DNA from: Candidatus Aminicenantota bacterium
GTDB taxonomy: Bacteria > Acidobacteriota > B3-B38 > Guanabaribacteriales > B3-B38
Length of the DNA stretch: 15,444 nucleotides
Direction: 5' to 3'
NCBI GenBank assembly: GCA_029880275.1
Contig: JAOUOQ010000021.1
Location: 1 to 15,444 of the forward strand
Shown one piece after another: positions 12,757-15,444 of the stretch; the stretch's first letter is position 1, and each line of letters starts with the position of its first letter. Both the position numbers and the translations under genes were made by a program. The notes below the pieces were generated by a model. The model did no database searches. It saw only the letters and a program-made list of their open reading frames with translations, and was not told the DNA's origin.

Positions 12757-14556
12757 TTATGAGGATGCTGTTCTCAGCTTACCCCAGCTTTTGATAAGAC
12801 CGATGGTGGAAAGCACAGCGGCGGTGGTGGCAATGACCGCAAAAGTATAATTCGCATAAATCCAGAAGCCTGCGGCAAAAAGTGCACTGTAAACCGACAG
12901 GCAGCCTAAAAACACGCTGATCAAACTGGTCGGCACATCCCATTTGTCGCCGGATAACCCGCTTATATCTTGGCCTTCTTTCTCCGCCTTGGTAAGAAAT
13001 TTCTTCCAACCGGGACCTCCGGGTTTTATCAGGCGATAGAACTGAAGCAAAGTTTCCTGTTTCGTGGGTCTGGTGAGAAATGTGACCGTCAACCAGGTAG
13101 ATGTGGTAATAGCCACGCCAATTACCAATCTCTGCCACTCATCCAGAAGAAAAAATCCAATTCTGACATGAATAAATTCAAAATAGACTGCCACCAGGAA
13201 TGCAGTGGTCATGGCAAAGATTTCACTGATGGCATTTATCCTCCACCAGAACCATCTCAACAAGAAAAGCAACCCTGTTCCGGCGCCGATTTGCAGCAGT
13301 ATATGAAACGCCTGCAGGGCATTACTCAGCAGCAGTGCCAGCAAACATGAAATGGTCATCAACAGCACCGTGGAAATCCTGCCCATTCTGACAAGCTCTT
13401 TCTCCGTCGCATCCGGTTTGACAAATCGTTTATAGAAATCATTAACAATATAAGAAGACCCCCAGTTCAAATGGGTTGAGATGGTTGACATATAAGCCGC
13501 CACAAGAGAAGCCACCACAATTCCCAGGAGTCCGTGCGGAAGAAAGGATAACATGGCAGGATACGCCATATCGTGGTTTATAACTCCCGGGTCAACATTC
13601 GGAAAAGCCTGCCTCAATGAAGCAAGGTCGGGAAACACCACCATTGATGACAGGGCGACAATAATCCACGGCCAGGGACGCAATGCATAGTGAGCGATAT
13701 TAAACAGCAGGGTTGCTCCGATGGAATTTTTCTCATCCTTTGCCGCAAACATTCTCTGGGCGATATATCCCCCGCCGCCTGGCTCTGCTCCGGGATACCA
13801 TACGCTCCACCACTGAACAGCAAGGGGAATAATAAATATGGCCCACAAGGTATTTATGTCCGAAAAATCAGGCCATAGAGATAAATTACCCTGCACAAGC
13901 TCATGGACACGGAGATTGCCTAATCCTCCCACCTGAGGCAAATTAACCACCACAACAGCCGCCATAACCGAACCCAACATAGCCATGAAAAATTGGAAAA
14001 AATCGGTGAGCAACACACCGCGTAATCCTCCGAGTGTGCTATAAATAACCACAATAATTCCTGCTATAAGTACAGTTGTCACAGGAGATATCCCCAATAA
14101 GACCCCACCGATTTTTATGGCTGCCAGGGTAACCGTCGCCATAACTATCACATTAAAAATGATACCAAGATACAATGCCCTGAAACCCCGCAGAAAAGTG
14201 GCTGCCTTCCCGCTGTAACGGAGTTCATAGAATTCAATATCGGTTAACACATTGGACCGCTTCCAGAGCTTGGCATAGATGAAAACCGTAAACATCCCGG
14301 TGATTAAAAAAGCAAACCAAATCCAGTTTCCGGAAGCCCCTTCCCTGCGCACAATATCGGTCACCAGATTGGGAGTATCGGTGGAAAATGTGGTAGCTAC
14401 CATGGAAATTCCCAGAATCCACCAGGGCAGGTTCTTTCCCGCAACAAAATATTCCACTGAGCTCGATCCGGCACGTTTGGTAACCAGCACACCGATGACA
14501 ATGGATATCAGGAAAAAAGCGATTATGAAAAGCAAGTCATTAAATGATAACAGCAT
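12757..14556 (-). CDS. Sodium:solute symporter family (SSF) transporter
   Basis: 599 residues and strongly hydrophobic, with about 13 to 14 membrane segments, in the inner membrane. Landmarks of the SSF family are VEYFVAGKNLPWW (34-46) after the first segment, YSTLGGLRGVLLTDFFQ (172-188, the family's GG..TD..Q signature), and SLVAAYMSTISTHLNWGSS (350-368), whose Ser/Thr cluster corresponds to the sodium-2 site. An extended C-terminus past 500 carries a hydrophilic loop and two further membrane segments, making it longer than typical 500-residue members. It would couple sodium entry to uptake of a sugar, carboxylate or similar solute. The upstream neighbour, a glycosidase-like protein 56 bases away on the same strand, argues for a sugar. 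The ribosome binding site CGGAGA is eight bases from the ATG. Confidence 0.92.
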   Translation of the reverse strand: MLLSFNDLLFIIAFFLISIVIGVLVTKRAGSSSVEYFVAGKNLPWWILGISMVATTFSTDTPNLVTDIVRREGASGNWIWFAFLITGMFTVFIYAKLWKRSNVLTDIEFYELRYSGKAATFLRGFRALYLGIIFNVIVMATVTLAAIKIGGVLLGISPVTTVLIAGIIVVIYSTLGGLRGVLLTDFFQFFMAMLGSVMAAVVVVNLPQVGGLGNLRVHELVQGNLSLWPDFSDINTLWAIFIIPLAVQWWSVWYPGAEPGGGGYIAQRMFAAKDEKNSIGATLLFNIAHYALRPWPWIIVALSSMVVFPDLASLRQAFPNVDPGVINHDMAYPAMLSFLPHGLLGIVVASLVAAYMSTISTHLNWGSSYIVNDFYKRFVKPDATEKELVRMGRISTVLLMTISCLLALLLSNALQAFHILLQIGAGTGLLFLLRWFWWRINAISEIFAMTTAFLVAVYFEFIHVRIGFFLLDEWQRLVIGVAITTSTWLTVTFLTRPTKQETLLQFYRLIKPGGPGWKKFLTKAEKEGQDISGLSGDKWDVPTSLISVFLGCLSVYSALFAAGFWIYANYTFAVIATTAAVLSTIGLIKSWGKLRTASS

Positions 14557-14612
14557 TCAGAATCTCCGTTAAATATTTAGTATCAATATGAACAAAGGCT
14601 GATTTAGCTTAT

Positions 14613-15444
14613 CTATCTGGCGCCCCTTTGAGAAGGTATTAAAACCTCTGTCTCTCCCAGTTTGACACTAATTCTCAATTCCCCGGGAGGCCATGGAACA
14701 GGCGGCATCGGACGCTCAACGGCCTCGGTCTTCAATTCAAACGAAACCTTCCTCCCCTTCTGCTGCTGTCGGCATATAAGCCAGACGGATGCTCTACCGC
14801 TCCACTCTCCCCTCCCCTGAGCCGGCTCAATCCGAACCTTTGCCAGATGCCGACCAGCAGCAACATCAACCGTATACCACGCCCACAGCCCTTTTTGCGC
14901 TTCAAGCTTGGCTTCGGCTTCCTTTCCGTCTATAAGCACGGTAACCACGGGCAGCTCACTGCCCGATGAGCTGCCGTCCGGCTCAAAGAGAACAGCCAGA
15001 GCGGCATGGGACGAAGATTCCTCAATATTAAATGGGACATCAAGTTCCGAATATCCCTCTATGGCAGCAGATTTCACTGAATAACCGCTCACAGGCTCCG
15101 CTAAAGGCTCGGCAGGAATTGACAGCTCATCAATATCTCTATGCTTACCGGCATAGGTTATCGATTTAACTTTTTCGGCATTTAGTATCCTTGCATCTTT
15201 AGTTGCGTGATAAATTTTCATGTTATACAGGCTTCCGTTGGCACTCACGCTGTCAAATATCACACCGGCTAACAAAGGGACATCGGCTTCCTGGAGAGGG
15301 TAAATCTCATAGACGGCTGTTTCATAACCATCAAGCGGGAGCTCAATACTTGCCCCAGCGGAATATAACTTCGGGTCTATCCACCGCGTGGGATACACCC
15401 GTTCCACCACCAATGAATTCGCATCAGCATTGAGACCCTCAGCG
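14613..15444 (-). CDS. C-terminal part of a probable glycoside-hydrolase-like protein, 5' end cut by window edge
   Basis: The frame is open from the right edge to a TAG at 14613-14615, giving 276 visible residues, so the apparent TTG start at 15413 is only internal. The first 60 residues (VVERVYPTRW, then ASIELPLDGYETAVYEIYPL and ADVPLLAGV) resemble the terminal beta-sandwich of large secreted glycosidases, where the text about VYPT and LDGYE is typical to my memory. The rest is strand-rich with repeated small motifs (VLIDGKEAEAKL, HLAKVRIEPA) and a Pro-rich linker PMPPVPWPPG before a final KLGETEVLIP strand, like a carbohydrate-binding or jelly-roll module. No catalytic domain is visible. 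The symporter follows 56 bases downstream and may import the released sugar. The class of enzyme is not settled. Confidence 0.55.
   Translation of the reverse strand, partial: AEGLNADANSLVVERVYPTRWIDPKLYSAGASIELPLDGYETAVYEIYPLQEADVPLLAGVIFDSVSANGSLYNMKIYHATKDARILNAEKVKSITYAGKHRDIDELSIPAEPLAEPVSGYSVKSAAIEGYSELDVPFNIEESSSHAALAVLFEPDGSSSGSELPVVTVLIDGKEAEAKLEAQKGLWAWYTVDVAAGRHLAKVRIEPAQGRGEWSGRASVWLICRQQQKGRKVSFELKTEAVERPMPPVPWPPGELRISVKLGETEVLIPSQRGAR

Noticed and set aside
12332..12850. Plus-strand frame of 172 codons
   Set aside because: Antisense to the methyltransferase and symporter genes, which have clear family motifs; no ribosome binding site.

Overview
The window is bacterial: Shine-Dalgarno motifs precede most genes, there are sigma70-type promoters, Sec-type signal peptides and short intergenic gaps. 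Base composition is mid-GC in the genes and clearly AT-rich between them. The mix (secreted M28 metallopeptidase, secreted esterase-TPR protein, cytosolic sugar-dehydrogenase-like propeller, SSF symporter beside a carbohydrate-enzyme-like protein, radical SAM protein) suggests a free-living heterotroph, perhaps of the Acidobacteriota/Aminicenantes or Chloroflexota type. That placement is impression only. I see no rRNA, tRNA, CRISPR array, transposase or phage gene.

Layout, left to right. A radical SAM protein (minus, cut by the left edge) follows a glucose/sorbosone-dehydrogenase-like beta-propeller gene (minus). A 660-base AT-rich stretch without a gene comes next. Then a minus-strand operon of four genes runs from about 6620 down to 2555: a saccharopine-dehydrogenase-like Rossmann protein, a class III (glutamate-1-semialdehyde aminomutase-like) aminotransferase and two tandem short-chain dehydrogenases. 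It is driven by a perfect TTGACA-N17-TATAAT promoter and every junction is tight or overlapping. This operon is the best candidate for an undescribed pathway: two NAD(P)-binding oxidoreductase types around a PLP enzyme, with no haem genes beside it.

Next is a divergent pair. To the left, an arginase-superfamily protein carries an N-terminal signal or anchor and an Asn where one metal-binding His is expected. To the right, a secreted M28-like peptidase has several substituted active-site positions. Their promoters are back to back, and a broken lipoprotein-like reading frame lies in the leader of the peptidase gene. A secreted alpha/beta hydrolase (enterochelin-esterase-like) with a TPR tail follows on the plus strand.

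The right end is again minus strand: an AT-rich SAM methyltransferase gene, an Na+/solute symporter, and the C-terminal part of a protein resembling the terminal beta domains of large secreted glycosidases, cut by the right edge. The last two probably form a unit in which the enzyme releases a sugar and the symporter imports it.

Several starts were set from the ribosome binding site rather than the longest open frame: 5427 rather than 5436, 7848 rather than 7899, and 10544 rather than 10532. Two fragments without usable starts (6590-6784 and 7977-8167) look like decayed genes.
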